From: UBA4615 sp044368415
GTDB lineage: Bacteria; Pseudomonadota; Gammaproteobacteria; Burkholderiales; Burkholderiaceae_E
NCBI GenBank assembly: GCA_044368415.1
Contig: JBIPLJ010000014.1
Location: forward strand, 1-64,000
Length of the DNA: 64,000 nucleotides
Direction: 5' to 3'
Positions within the stretch are counted from its first letter, which is position 1; every line of letters begins with the position of its first letter. This document shows, one piece after another, positions 16,057-24,598 of the stretch. The position numbers and the translations under genes were made by a program. The notes below the pieces were generated by a model that worked only from the letters and a program-made list of their open reading frames with translations, ran no database searches and was not told where the DNA came from.

Positions 16057-16452
16057 ATGAGATACCCCATCGCCATCAAACCCGGTACGCGTCGACGCGC
16101 CTGGGGTGTCGTCGTTCCCGATTTGCCCGGTTGCTTCTCGGCTGCCGACTCCGGTGTCGACGAAGCGATCGACAAGGCTCGTGAAGCGATCGCGGTCTGG
16201 ATCGAGGCAGCGGTCGATGCGGGCGAGGCGATCCCCGTGCCGTCGTCGATCGATGCGCTTCGCAAGTCACCGGACTACGAAGGCTGGATCTGGGCGGTGG
16301 TCGACGTGGATCCGGAGATCCTCGACGAGACGGTCGAGCGGGTGAACATCACGCTTCCGCGTCGGGTGCTCGCGCGGCTTGACGCGAAGGCGCGGCGGGC
16401 CGGGGCGACGCGGTCGGGGTTCATCGCGCAGCTTGCTCTGGCGGCGAAGTGA
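16057..16452 (+). CDS. hicB: Solitary HicB-family antitoxin
   Basis: The 131-aa protein has the HicB partial RNase H fold (MRYPIAIKPGTRRRAWGVVV, PDLPGCFSAADSGVDEAID, KAREAIAVWIEAAVDAG) and a C-terminal ribbon-helix-helix DNA-binding domain (VNITLPRRVLARLDAKARRA, then TRSGFIAQLAL). In typical pairs it neutralises the HicA mRNA interferase and represses the promoter. The ATG at 16057 begins the conserved domain. No HicA lies on either side, so it may act as an orphan regulator or cross-neutralise a HicA elsewhere. Confidence 0.82.
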   Translation: MRYPIAIKPGTRRRAWGVVVPDLPGCFSAADSGVDEAIDKAREAIAVWIEAAVDAGEAIPVPSSIDALRKSPDYEGWIWAVVDVDPEILDETVERVNITLPRRVLARLDAKARRAGATRSGFIAQLALAAK

Positions 16453-16774
16453 GGCTGGTGTCGTGCGCAGCGAGCCAGGCCCTGTTCCAGTCGATAGCGG
16501 TGCGAAACAGTTCTGATCATCCCCGAGCTGGGGATGCTGATTCTCTTTTTTTGCATCGGTGCAATGAGAAGGCTTTGGCCGATCCGCTCTACCAGAACCT
16601 CGGACGTAGCCACGGGGTAGTCCGCTGGCGAGCGTACCGCCTGGCTGCCGCCGATCGTCGAGATCTTCGAAGTCTGTCGAGTCGTTCATCTCTCCCGTCG
16701 ATGGCCGCGGTTCTAGACCGGGCGCTCCAAGAATATCCGTTGAGCGGCCTGTGACGCGCTGGAGGCCTCCCCCC
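16453..16774. other. Gene-free stretch with relic-like open frames
   Basis: A 322-bp gap between hicB and the VWA gene. It is lower in GC (for example an AT-rich TTCTCTTTTTTTGCATC run near 16541-16557). Minus-strand frames such as one starting ATG 16613 (MATSEVLVERIGQSLLI) look partly protein-like but run into hicB antisense sequence with no family match. Best regarded as decayed sequence. Confidence 0.35.
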
Positions 16775-18073
16775 TCAATCGATCACCACCATCCTCCCGA
16801 ACGGCACCTCGACCCCCGCAGCCCCCTCCGGCACCGCCCAGATCACCGGCCACCTCGGCCTGAAGCGCGCCGGACCGTCGAGGTCCGTCAGCACGACGCC
16901 GATGTCCGGCCGCGCCGCGTCGGCGGCCTCGAGCAGCGGCGTGAAGTCCGTGCCGCCGCGGCCCTGCACGGTCAGCACGGGCAGCCGGACCTCGTCCGGT
17001 TCGAAGTGCTCGATGCGCCGCACCCGGTCGTCGCCCACGACCAGCACCAGGCCGGCCTCGGCGCGCCGTGCGATGGCCTCGATCTCGCGCATGAAGCGCT
17101 CGAGCAGCGTGTCGTCGATGGAGCCGGACACATCGGCGATGACGGCCAGCCGCGGCACGCGGCGGCTCGAGGTGGTGCCGGGCTCGAAGGGCATGCGGTG
17201 CCCGGCGCGGGTGCGCCCCTGGTTGGCGAGCCAGGAGCGCGAGGGCCGCGACCACGACAGCTCGGGCCGCGGCGCCAGGCCGCGTGACAGGCGCACGCGC
17301 AGGGTCTGCTCCCACGGCGTACGGCTGCGCGGGAGGTCTGCGCCGAGCGAGCGCAGCATCGAGTGCAGGCCGTCGCCGGCGTGCGCGCGCACCAGGCGCT
17401 CGGCCCATTCGCGCAGGCGTTCGGCCTCGCCTTCGGGGGGCTCGCTCTCGGCGGCGCCCGTCATCAGGTCGACGGGTGTGTCGCCGCCCAACGCGCGCAC
17501 GCGGGCGGCGCGCGGGCCGTCGCGGCGCGGCTCGCCGTCGTTCTTCGGCAGGCGGTCGTCGAGGGTCCGATACAGGCGCTCGACGTCCCAGGCGGCGAGC
17601 AGACGCGCGGGGTCCTCGTGGACGGCGAGGGTCGCGACCAGCAGGCGCTCGAGGGTGACGGCGTCGTCGGGCAGGCGCAGCCAGGCGACCTGGCCGAGGG
17701 TGGTGTTGACGATCGCGTCGGCGCAGGTGTTGAAGAGCTTCGTGTCGACGTCGCCGATCCTGCGGCGCAGCGCGACGAAACGCTGCACGTGCCGCAGCGC
17801 GACATGCAGCACGGCATGTGCGACGAGGCCGGCCTGGCGCTCGACGGGCAGGGCCTCGAAGGCAGCGCCGTAGCGCAGAGTCTCGCCGTCGGTGACAAGC
17901 GGCGGGGCATCGACGTCGGTAGGGGTGTCGGTGCGAGCCGGCAGGTCGATGTGCCGCACCCACAGCGCGAGGCCGCCGGTGGACGGCGCGTGCTCGACCA
18001 TCCGCTCGACGGCCCGGGTGCCGCGGTGCTCGAAGGGGGCGCGCTCAGGCATGGACATCAGTCGCCTCGACAT
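16775..18073 (-). CDS. VWA-domain metallopeptidase-like protein (DUF2201 type)
   Basis: The 432-aa product has an N-terminal DUF2201-like helical domain with HAVLHVALRHVQRF (an HxxxH-like pattern where active relatives have HExxH) and a C-terminal von Willebrand A-like domain with the MIDAS start DVSGSIDD (~residue 315), GGTDFTP (~378) and VLTDLDG (~403). Such proteins are the partners of MoxR-type AAA ATPases, which use them as client-binding adaptors. The MoxR gene lies 86 nt upstream in the same direction. Start is ATG 18073; ATG 18058, preceded by GAGG, is an alternative. It is the last gene of a six-gene run. Confidence 0.82.
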   Translation of the reverse strand: MSRRLMSMPERAPFEHRGTRAVERMVEHAPSTGGLALWVRHIDLPARTDTPTDVDAPPLVTDGETLRYGAAFEALPVERQAGLVAHAVLHVALRHVQRFVALRRRIGDVDTKLFNTCADAIVNTTLGQVAWLRLPDDAVTLERLLVATLAVHEDPARLLAAWDVERLYRTLDDRLPKNDGEPRRDGPRAARVRALGGDTPVDLMTGAAESEPPEGEAERLREWAERLVRAHAGDGLHSMLRSLGADLPRSRTPWEQTLRVRLSRGLAPRPELSWSRPSRSWLANQGRTRAGHRMPFEPGTTSSRRVPRLAVIADVSGSIDDTLLERFMREIEAIARRAEAGLVLVVGDDRVRRIEHFEPDEVRLPVLTVQGRGGTDFTPLLEAADAARPDIGVVLTDLDGPARFRPRWPVIWAVPEGAAGVEVPFGRMVVID

Positions 18074-18159
18074 CCGCCATGCAGCAGCTTGCCGGTCGTG
18101 CTTGTGCGCCGCTCATGTTCATGCGCCGCTCATCCTCACGCGCCGGTCATGCACCACGC

Positions 18160-19254
18160 CTATGACGCCCGCCGCTCGACATGCCGCCGATACGCGTCAC
18201 TGTCGAGCACCGCGGTCTCCAGCCCTCGTTCCAGCGCACGCTGCATCAGCAGCTCCATCGCCAGGGTCTGCGCCTCGCGGATCGGCAGCGGCTCGCGCTC
18301 GGGGGCCTCGGGGAGCTGGTCGATGATCTCGAGCGCGCGGGCCATCGTGGTGGCGTCGTTCGCGGCGCCGAGCAGGCCGTAGACCATGCCGTACAGGCCG
18401 TCGAGCGAGGCGGGCAGACGCGCGGCGGTGTCGGGGCCGGAGCGCGCCGCGAGCAGCGCCACGACGTCGACCGAGGCGCGCAACTCGCGCAGCACGCCGA
18501 AGAATTCGGCGGCGTTGGCTGCACCGATGCGGCCCTGCACGAGGGTGCGCTTGACGCCCTCGGACACGCCCGACTTCAGCACGTCGGACACATCCTCCCA
18601 GCCGCGCGGGCTCGCGCCCACCAGATGGTCGCCGGCAAGCTGGGTCTCGGTGTCGTCGAGGCGGTCGGGGCGGGTGCGCAGGTAGGCCATCACCTCGGGC
18701 GCGAAGCCGCGCTCGACAGCGTGCGCGAGGAAGGCGTCGACGACGGTCTGCACGTTCAGGTGGAACATCCGGTCGGCGAGCGCGGTGCCCATGTCGTGCA
18801 CCGCAGCGCCGTGGAAGCTGGCGTTGCCGGCGGCGACGACCATCCAGCCGTCGGGCAGGCGGTAGTTGCCGACGCGGCGATCGAGGATCAGCGAGTAGGC
18901 GGAGACCTGCAGGCGCGGGTCGGCGGCGGTGAGTTCATCGAGGAAGAGCAGGCCGGCGGGGTCGTCGGGGGCGGGCAGGAACTCGGGCGGGAACCAGACG
19001 GTGCGGCCCCGGGTGTCGTCGGCATAGATGGCGCCGCGCAGGTCGACCGGCTCGATGGTGGTGAGGCGCAGGTCGACCAGCGGCACGCGGTGGTGCTCGG
19101 CGACTTGGCGCACGACGGACGACTTGCCGACGCCGCGGGTGCCCCAGAGCATGGTCGCGCGCCGACGCAGCACGGGGTCGGTGTACTGCTCGATCAGCGC
19201 GGCGCGGGCGGCGGCGATCGACATCGGGGGCACGTTCATCGGGTTGGCGGACAT
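18160..19254 (-). CDS. MoxR-type AAA+ ATPase
   Basis: The 364-aa protein has an AAA+ core: Walker A GTRGVGKSS (~residue 38-46), Walker B LLFLDELTAA (~105), sensor-1 VVAAGNASFHG (~140) and arginine-finger region GTALADRMFHL. The remaining ~180 residues are helical. MoxR ATPases assemble as rings and work with VWA proteins to activate or insert cofactors in target enzymes; here the VWA gene follows. Its ATG is 3 nt after the stop of the preceding membrane-protein gene, so the two are translationally linked. Confidence 0.87.
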   Translation of the reverse strand: MSANPMNVPPMSIAAARAALIEQYTDPVLRRRATMLWGTRGVGKSSVVRQVAEHHRVPLVDLRLTTIEPVDLRGAIYADDTRGRTVWFPPEFLPAPDDPAGLLFLDELTAADPRLQVSAYSLILDRRVGNYRLPDGWMVVAAGNASFHGAAVHDMGTALADRMFHLNVQTVVDAFLAHAVERGFAPEVMAYLRTRPDRLDDTETQLAGDHLVGASPRGWEDVSDVLKSGVSEGVKRTLVQGRIGAANAAEFFGVLRELRASVDVVALLAARSGPDTAARLPASLDGLYGMVYGLLGAANDATTMARALEIIDQLPEAPEREPLPIREAQTLAMELLMQRALERGLETAVLDSDAYRRHVERRAS

Positions 19255-19257
19255 CGG

Positions 19258-20319
19258 TCAGCGGAGCTCTGCGGTGGCGGGGTTCGAATCGATCGGCATC
19301 GGTCGCCATGCATCATCGCGCACGCGGCGCGGCGCGCGCGGCAGGGTGATCCGCGGCATCTCGCGCAGGCTGAAGAACAGCGCGAGCAGCAGCGGCGGCG
19401 CGTTGAAGATCAGCATCCACACCGGCGATTCGCGCGACAGACCGAGGCTGGGGAACAGGGCGGCGGCGGCCACCAGCGCGACGACGGCGGTGATGGGCAC
19501 GCAGCGGCGCGCGGCCACGGACCAGCGCGCGGCGCGCAGGCGTTCGGCGTAGCGCGCGGGGGGCTCGGAGAGGGTGCGCGCGATGTGCGCGGCGGCGCGG
19601 CGCAGCCGTGCTTCGGCGTCGCGGTAACGGGCGGCGCCGCGGCCGCCGAGTCCGGCGTGGCTGGTCCAGCCGCTGGGGCTCGCATCGAGGCGCGCCCAGC
19701 CGCGGCCGAGGACTTCGAGGAGGTCGTCGGGTAGGGCGGCGAGGGCGGGGCCGCGGTCCGGATTCGCGAGGGCGCCGTCGCCGGCGTCGTGCTGCCCGCC
19801 GGGCCCGCCGACGCGCGCATCGCGCACGATGGTGATCTCCGCCGAGATGCCGCTGACGGTGGGTACCTTCATCGTCATCACCAGGCCGCCCGCGTGCACG
19901 ATCCCGCGCGAGGCCGCCATCGCGGCGGGCTCGTCGGGAAGGGGGGCCGCGCCTTCGAGCCTGTGCTCGATTGCGAGCATCCAGCCGGGGCCGCACACGA
20001 GCTGGTGCGCGGCCTCGACGGCCTCGACGCGGGCGAGCAGCACGCCCGGCTCGGGGCCCGAGACCTGCAGCCGTGCGACGGGCCCCTCGCCAGCGGCCCC
20101 GAGGGTGCGCACGAGCTGCCAGCCGCCGGCCGGCTGCTGCGCGAGCGACAGGGTCTCGCGGTGAGCGGGCACGCCCTCGCGCGCGGCGTGCTCGATGGGC
20201 CGGAACGCGATGAGGCGCGCGACGCGGTCGCTGGCGGCGAGGTCCACGCGCCGGCCGCGCCGTGCGAACGGTTCGACGAGCGCGAGGATCTCGTGGTGGG
20301 TGAAGGGGGCGGTGTCCAT
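19258..20319 (-). CDS. Uncharacterised membrane protein in the MoxR/VWA operon
   Basis: I start this 353-aa protein at ATG 20319 (MDTAPFTHHEILALVEPF). Residues 1-280 appear soluble, with an alternating beta/helix character and the segment IVHAGGLVMTMKVPTVSGIS, and residues ~285-335 contain two membrane segments (VPITAVVALVAAAAL and VWMLIFNAPPLLLALFF) close to the C-terminus. I do not recognise the family. Its stop is 3 nt before the MoxR start. The frame remains open upstream of the chosen start to at least 20520, where it would join the frame of the preceding gene after a one-base shift; the two may once have been one protein. Confidence 0.65.
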   Translation of the reverse strand: MDTAPFTHHEILALVEPFARRGRRVDLAASDRVARLIAFRPIEHAAREGVPAHRETLSLAQQPAGGWQLVRTLGAAGEGPVARLQVSGPEPGVLLARVEAVEAAHQLVCGPGWMLAIEHRLEGAAPLPDEPAAMAASRGIVHAGGLVMTMKVPTVSGISAEITIVRDARVGGPGGQHDAGDGALANPDRGPALAALPDDLLEVLGRGWARLDASPSGWTSHAGLGGRGAARYRDAEARLRRAAAHIARTLSEPPARYAERLRAARWSVAARRCVPITAVVALVAAAALFPSLGLSRESPVWMLIFNAPPLLLALFFSLREMPRITLPRAPRRVRDDAWRPMPIDSNPATAELR

Positions 20320-20519
20320 GCGTGGCGCGGCTCGGGACGCCGATTCTGGACCCGTCGCGGGAGGAACGGCGGAGATCGCCCCGATCAGCCGCCCCCGAGC
20401 CCCGGCGGCAGCGCCCGCCCCGCCCGCGGCGTCCAGCCCGCGGCCAGGCGGCCGCGTCGCTGCGCCACCACCCGAGAAGCCGAACAGCCCGAAGACGCCG
20501 GTGCAGGGGGCCATGAAGA

Positions 20520-20863
20520 TGGCCGCGCGCCAGCACGCAGGTGATCTGCGGATCGGCGACGTCGAGGCACAGCCCCTCCTCGCGCAGCAGGCCGGTAGCG
20601 GAGCCTTGGCCCGCCAGGCGCGGCGCCCAGGTGCCGAGCTGCGAGGTGATCGCGGCGTCGCCGTAAGCGGCGCTCGGCACGTTGAGCGCGGCCTGCATAG
20701 ACACGGTGAACTCGCCCGCGGCGGCGAGCTGGCGGTAGGCATCGAGCACCGCGGGCGTCAGGCCATGGCCCTCGAAGGCAGCGGTCACGCCGGCGGTGTT
20801 GGTCAGGCGCGTCCACCAGCCCCAGCGCGAGCGGATGAAGACCGGGTGCAAGGACCCAGTCAC
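20520..20863 (-). pseudogene. Uncharacterised gene, probably frameshifted near 20521
   Basis: A GTG at 20863, overlapping the stop of the metallophosphoesterase gene, begins a frame reading FIRSRWGWWTRLTNTAGVTA through QITCVLARG with strong codon bias. At 20520-20522 the bias jumps to another frame, which continues IFMAPCTGVFGLFGFSGGG and stays open into the downstream membrane-protein gene. Removing one C from GGCC at the junction restores a natural-looking join. This could be a real frameshift, programmed slippage or a sequencing error. The product is unknown; the post-shift segment is hydrophobic and may insert in the membrane. Confidence 0.5.
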
Positions 20864-22707
20864 TCCATACCGACGCTCGCCTCGATCCTGAAGAACTGTT
20901 CAGCTCGTCGATGGACCTCGAGGCGGTGCTCCTTGCGCGCATCGTCCGTGGCGTCGAAATCGATCTTCGCCGCCTGCACCGCGCGGCAGGTCATGTAGGC
21001 CTTGGCCCTGGGGTCGGTGATCTCGTCGAGATAATCGTTGGCGCTCGCCACGAGCTCGGCCTTGCGCCGGAACAGGGCCACATGCCCTGGATAGTCCTTC
21101 GGCTGTTCATCGAGTAGCGATCGCGCACAGTCCGCGAAGGCGCGGGCACCGCACCACACGGGCAGGGTCAGTGCGGGCAACTCCAAGCCGCTGGCCCTGA
21201 CCACGGCATCGGCCTGCAGCAGGGTCTGCAGCAGGCCGTCCTGGTAGCTGTTGGCATGTGCATACAAGGGCTGTTCGCAGCGCTCGCAAACCGGTGCCGC
21301 AGCCGTCATGAGCCACTCGATCAGCGTCCCGCGCGAGTCGCGCTGCTTGCGCACGATCTCGGCATCGTCCTCCTTGATCTGCTCGATCGGCCAGGCGCTG
21401 CGCTGGCAGGTCTCAGCCTCCCAGGCGGACATCAGGTCGTCGAAACTGGCATTGGGCTTGTCGCCCCGTGGCATCAGGTCGCCGCGCACCAGCAGGCGTT
21501 GTGCCTTGGCATCGTAGGCGAAGCTGACCCGGCGGTAGGCGATCGGCCAGTCCGACAGCGAACTGACGTTCAGTTCGAGCAGTGGCCGGCGCGACAGGGT
21601 GCGGTGCACGGCCCAGAAGCCGCCGTGCGTGTGCGCCGACAGGTAGACCAGCGGGTGCTCGAGCCGCGCCATGCTGCGGCGGAGCAGGGCGCGTGTCGGC
21701 AGTCCGAGTGACTGCCAGTTGTGATGCCCGGCAAAGACGACGATGTCGCCCTGCTTGACTGCTTCGTTCACCCAGGGTTCGATGGCTTCGAACTGGTCCA
21801 CGCGGATGTGCCCTTGGCTGCCTGGGCTGCGCCCCATGAGGACGTCCCAGGTGCTGGCCAGCGCGCCCGCCTGGTTGGTGTCGAGCGCGATGACGATGAC
21901 GTTGCGCTCCGCGCCCCGCGCCCGCGGAAGCTTCAGGCGCTGGACCAAGAACGAATCGGTGTACTGGTAGCCGTCGAGCAGGTTCGCTTCGATGGCCGTC
22001 ACGAATGCGTCGGAGTTAGGGTTGCGCCAGCTCACCCGATGGCGGCCGGTGTCCGGTGCCGCCTGGAGCCCGGGCGCCTGGGCCGGCATCTTGGCGTATT
22101 CGGCGAGGTACAGGTTGATGAAATCGCGCTTGCTGAACGCTTCGCGGCCCGTCTTGTGTCGGGTGTCGTCCATGGCGGCGCCACGCCGGCAGGCCTTGTT
22201 CCACCGGGCCGCTTCGGTGTCGGCCACCGCCTCCAGGATGTTGTAGCCGTAGATGCCGAACATCAGCCCGTCGTGGTTGCCCGGAAGGATCGCGCCGCTG
22301 CGCCCGGTGGCGCGGAAGATCTTCGTCATGCGATCGGCCTCGGTGCGGCACGACAGATCCATCACGTCGCCGAGATGGATGTAGGGCTCGTCCGGAAAGC
22401 GCTGCAGGGCCCACTCCATGGTTCGGCGACCGAACAGCGGCAGTTCGGGCGGCCGTTGGGTCACCTCGATGTAGGCATCGATCGCGCTGTCATTGTCGTG
22501 CACCGGGTAGCCGGTCGACAGGTGCTCCTGCGTGTCGCCGATCGCGACGAAGGGCGTCGTCAGATCGGCGTAGTTCGCTTCAGGCTCGGGGCCGGGGCCG
22601 GCCTGCGGATCGAAGGCCGCGCAGCCCGCCAGGGCCAGTGCCAGGGCGGCGAGGGCACCGCCCGCGCGCGACCGAGGGGTTCGAGGGCAGCGATGTGAAG
22701 CGGGCAT
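20860..22707 (-). CDS. Calcineurin-like metallophosphoesterase lipoprotein
   Basis: The 615-aa product has a lipoprotein signal with lipobox LALAGC (Cys near residue 29). The metallophosphoesterase metal ligands follow in order: GDTQEH (~58), HLGDVMD (~112), LPGNHDG (~142), FAGHHNW (~325) and SAHTHGG (~358). A C-terminal ~230 residues lacks known motifs except CERCEQP. Predicted to be a periplasmic, membrane-tethered phosphatase or phosphodiesterase. The PLD-family lipoprotein gene ends 18 nt upstream and the next gene overlaps its stop, so it belongs to the six-gene minus-strand run. Confidence 0.85.
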   Translation of the reverse strand: MPASHRCPRTPRSRAGGALAALALALAGCAAFDPQAGPGPEPEANYADLTTPFVAIGDTQEHLSTGYPVHDNDSAIDAYIEVTQRPPELPLFGRRTMEWALQRFPDEPYIHLGDVMDLSCRTEADRMTKIFRATGRSGAILPGNHDGLMFGIYGYNILEAVADTEAARWNKACRRGAAMDDTRHKTGREAFSKRDFINLYLAEYAKMPAQAPGLQAAPDTGRHRVSWRNPNSDAFVTAIEANLLDGYQYTDSFLVQRLKLPRARGAERNVIVIALDTNQAGALASTWDVLMGRSPGSQGHIRVDQFEAIEPWVNEAVKQGDIVVFAGHHNWQSLGLPTRALLRRSMARLEHPLVYLSAHTHGGFWAVHRTLSRRPLLELNVSSLSDWPIAYRRVSFAYDAKAQRLLVRGDLMPRGDKPNASFDDLMSAWEAETCQRSAWPIEQIKEDDAEIVRKQRDSRGTLIEWLMTAAAPVCERCEQPLYAHANSYQDGLLQTLLQADAVVRASGLELPALTLPVWCGARAFADCARSLLDEQPKDYPGHVALFRRKAELVASANDYLDEITDPRAKAYMTCRAVQAAKIDFDATDDARKEHRLEVHRRAEQFFRIEASVGME

Positions 22708-22725
22708 GGCGACTCCTTCGCCGCT

Positions 22726-24294
22726 TTAGTAGTAGGTGGCCGGGACAAGCTTGAAGACGATGTTCTGAACCCGTTGCCACACGCTGCGTGCCGGTTGGCG
22801 GGTGCGCTCGCCGGCGGCGCTCGTCCAGCGCAGGCCGCCGTCCGCGTCGCGCGTGACGAACCAGCTGTTCGCGCCGCCCATGTCGCGCTCCATGCGGTTG
22901 GACAGGGTCTCGGACAGCGCTGCGCTGTCGATGATGACACCCATCTCCGAGTTGAAGACCTCGGACCGTGGGTCGAGGTTCATCGAGCCGATGAAGCTTC
23001 GCTCGCGGTCGATGACCATCGCCTTGGTGTGTAAGCCGACGAAGCCGGAGCGGACCGGCGGCGTATCGACCAGCTCGGCCTGGATCGCGGCATCGGCACG
23101 CAGTTCGTGCAGCGTGGCACCGGCATCAAGGATGGGCCCGCGCCAGGCCTCGTAGTGCGCGTTGACGGCCGGCACGTCATGCGACTCGAGCGAGTTGGTT
23201 AGGATCCGCACCCTCACGCCCCGCGCGGTCAGTTCGCGCAGGTCTCTGATGAAGACCTCGTCCGGGATGATGTAGGCGTTGGTGATCAGCACTTCGCGAC
23301 GGGCCGAGCGCATCAGCGCTCGGAACGCCTCGGGCATGTGGTTGCGCGAGCTGGTTGCGCGCGAGGGTGGGTCGGTATGCACGGTGCTCCGGCCGATCGA
23401 CAGCGAATCCGGCAATCGGTCGATGTCACGCGCCCGCCGGCCCGCATCCGACAGGAGCGCCTTCATCGCGAGGCGGGCCTCGGTCTCGGCCTCGGGAGGC
23501 AGTTCGATCATCTCGGGCGTCAATCTGCCCTTTGCGGACCCCGTGTAGGCGGGGAGGCGGCGCACCCAGTCGCTGTTCCAGTAGCGGTCGAAGACGGCGC
23601 TCCCCTGGCGCGCCACCGGGCCGACCCCCAGGACGTCGAGGTCATGGAAGTTGAACTCGGTATCCAGGCCCATGTACTCGTCACCGATGTTGCGGCCACC
23701 GATGATGGACACACGGTTGTCGACGATCATCTGCTTGTTGTGCATGCGTCGATTGAGGCGCTCGAACTCGATCGCACCCTCGACCACACGTCCCGCCCAG
23801 TCGCGCGCATGCCAGCCGTTGAAGACGCGGACTTCGATGCGAGGATGCCGGTCGATGCGCGCCAGCAGCTCGTCGCGCAGTTCCAGGCTGCTCATGCGGC
23901 GCAGCATCGTGCTCAGGTCATCGAACAGGATGCGCACCTTCACGCCGCGCTCGGCTGCGGCGATCACGCGCGAGAGCAGCAGTTGGCCCGAGACATCGCC
24001 GAACCAGACGTAGTACTGCAGGTCGATGGCGTACTGCGCGCTGTCGATCAGCGCCACACGCCAGATCAGGCCGTCGGCATTGCGCTCCAGAAGCTTGAAA
24101 CCCGACGCCTCGGCCCCGTGCAGGGCGGCGATAGGCTGCTCCACCGAGGCAAGACGCCCCTCTGCACGGGGCGGCTGGGCGACGTCGGACGGCGGCTTGT
24201 CGGTGGGCAGCGTCGTGGCGCAACCGGAGAAGACCAAGGCCAGCACGATCCAGACCGCCCGGCAGCAGCGAACCTGAGGCGGGCTCACGGACAT
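22726..24294 (-). CDS. Phospholipase D/cardiolipin synthase-like lipoprotein
   Basis: The 522-aa protein begins with a lipoprotein signal (lipobox VFSGC, Cys ~25). Two HKD motifs are intact: HNKQMIVDNRVSIIGGRN near residue 185 and HTKAMVIDRERSFIGSMNLD near 420. Between them YYVWFGDVSGQLLL and YIIPDEVFIRDLRELTARGV are typical of the YbhO/ClsC-like branch. It should act as a transphosphatidylase or phosphodiesterase at the periplasmic face. It is the first gene of the run that continues through the metallophosphoesterase to MoxR and VWA. Confidence 0.88.
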   Translation of the reverse strand: MSVSPPQVRCCRAVWIVLALVFSGCATTLPTDKPPSDVAQPPRAEGRLASVEQPIAALHGAEASGFKLLERNADGLIWRVALIDSAQYAIDLQYYVWFGDVSGQLLLSRVIAAAERGVKVRILFDDLSTMLRRMSSLELRDELLARIDRHPRIEVRVFNGWHARDWAGRVVEGAIEFERLNRRMHNKQMIVDNRVSIIGGRNIGDEYMGLDTEFNFHDLDVLGVGPVARQGSAVFDRYWNSDWVRRLPAYTGSAKGRLTPEMIELPPEAETEARLAMKALLSDAGRRARDIDRLPDSLSIGRSTVHTDPPSRATSSRNHMPEAFRALMRSARREVLITNAYIIPDEVFIRDLRELTARGVRVRILTNSLESHDVPAVNAHYEAWRGPILDAGATLHELRADAAIQAELVDTPPVRSGFVGLHTKAMVIDRERSFIGSMNLDPRSEVFNSEMGVIIDSAALSETLSNRMERDMGGANSWFVTRDADGGLRWTSAAGERTRQPARSVWQRVQNIVFKLVPATYY

Positions 24295-24598
24295 GGGACT
24301 TCAGGGGGCCCGAGTGGAACGGTTCGTCTCACCTCGACATCCTAAGAGCGAACGCTTGGGTCGGGCTACCCCGTCGCGGTCCGGTTCGGGCGTGGGCCTG
24401 ACCCGGGGCCGAGCGCCGAATGCGGCCGGCCGGCTGTCGGCGACCCGCAGCTGCGCCATGACCGCCCGTCCCGTCCCGATCTTCCGGAACGTTCCCCGTA
24501 CCGCACCCCACTCGGCTGCGGTACGGTACTGCCCAAGCTTGCGCACCCGCGCACCGCACGGGCCGCCCCCGGCCCCCTCCGATCCCCTGGAGCCCCAC
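24295..24598. promoter_or_regulatory. Divergent intergenic region with two inverted repeats
   Basis: This 304-bp gap between the PLD operon and the amidase holds the perfect 10-bp palindrome GGAACGTTCC (24486-24495) and an inverted repeat GTACCGCA (24498-24505) / TGCGGTAC (24517-24524) with an 11-nt centre. They lie about 75-110 bp before the amidase start and could be operators or an attenuator-like stem. No gene is apparent; in-frame codons upstream of the amidase read as Arg/Pro-rich filler. Confidence 0.35.

Noticed and set aside
16267..16689. 140-codon minus-strand frame opposite the hicB 3' end
   Set aside because: Half overlaps hicB antisense and the rest has no motif, ribosome site or consistent codon bias.
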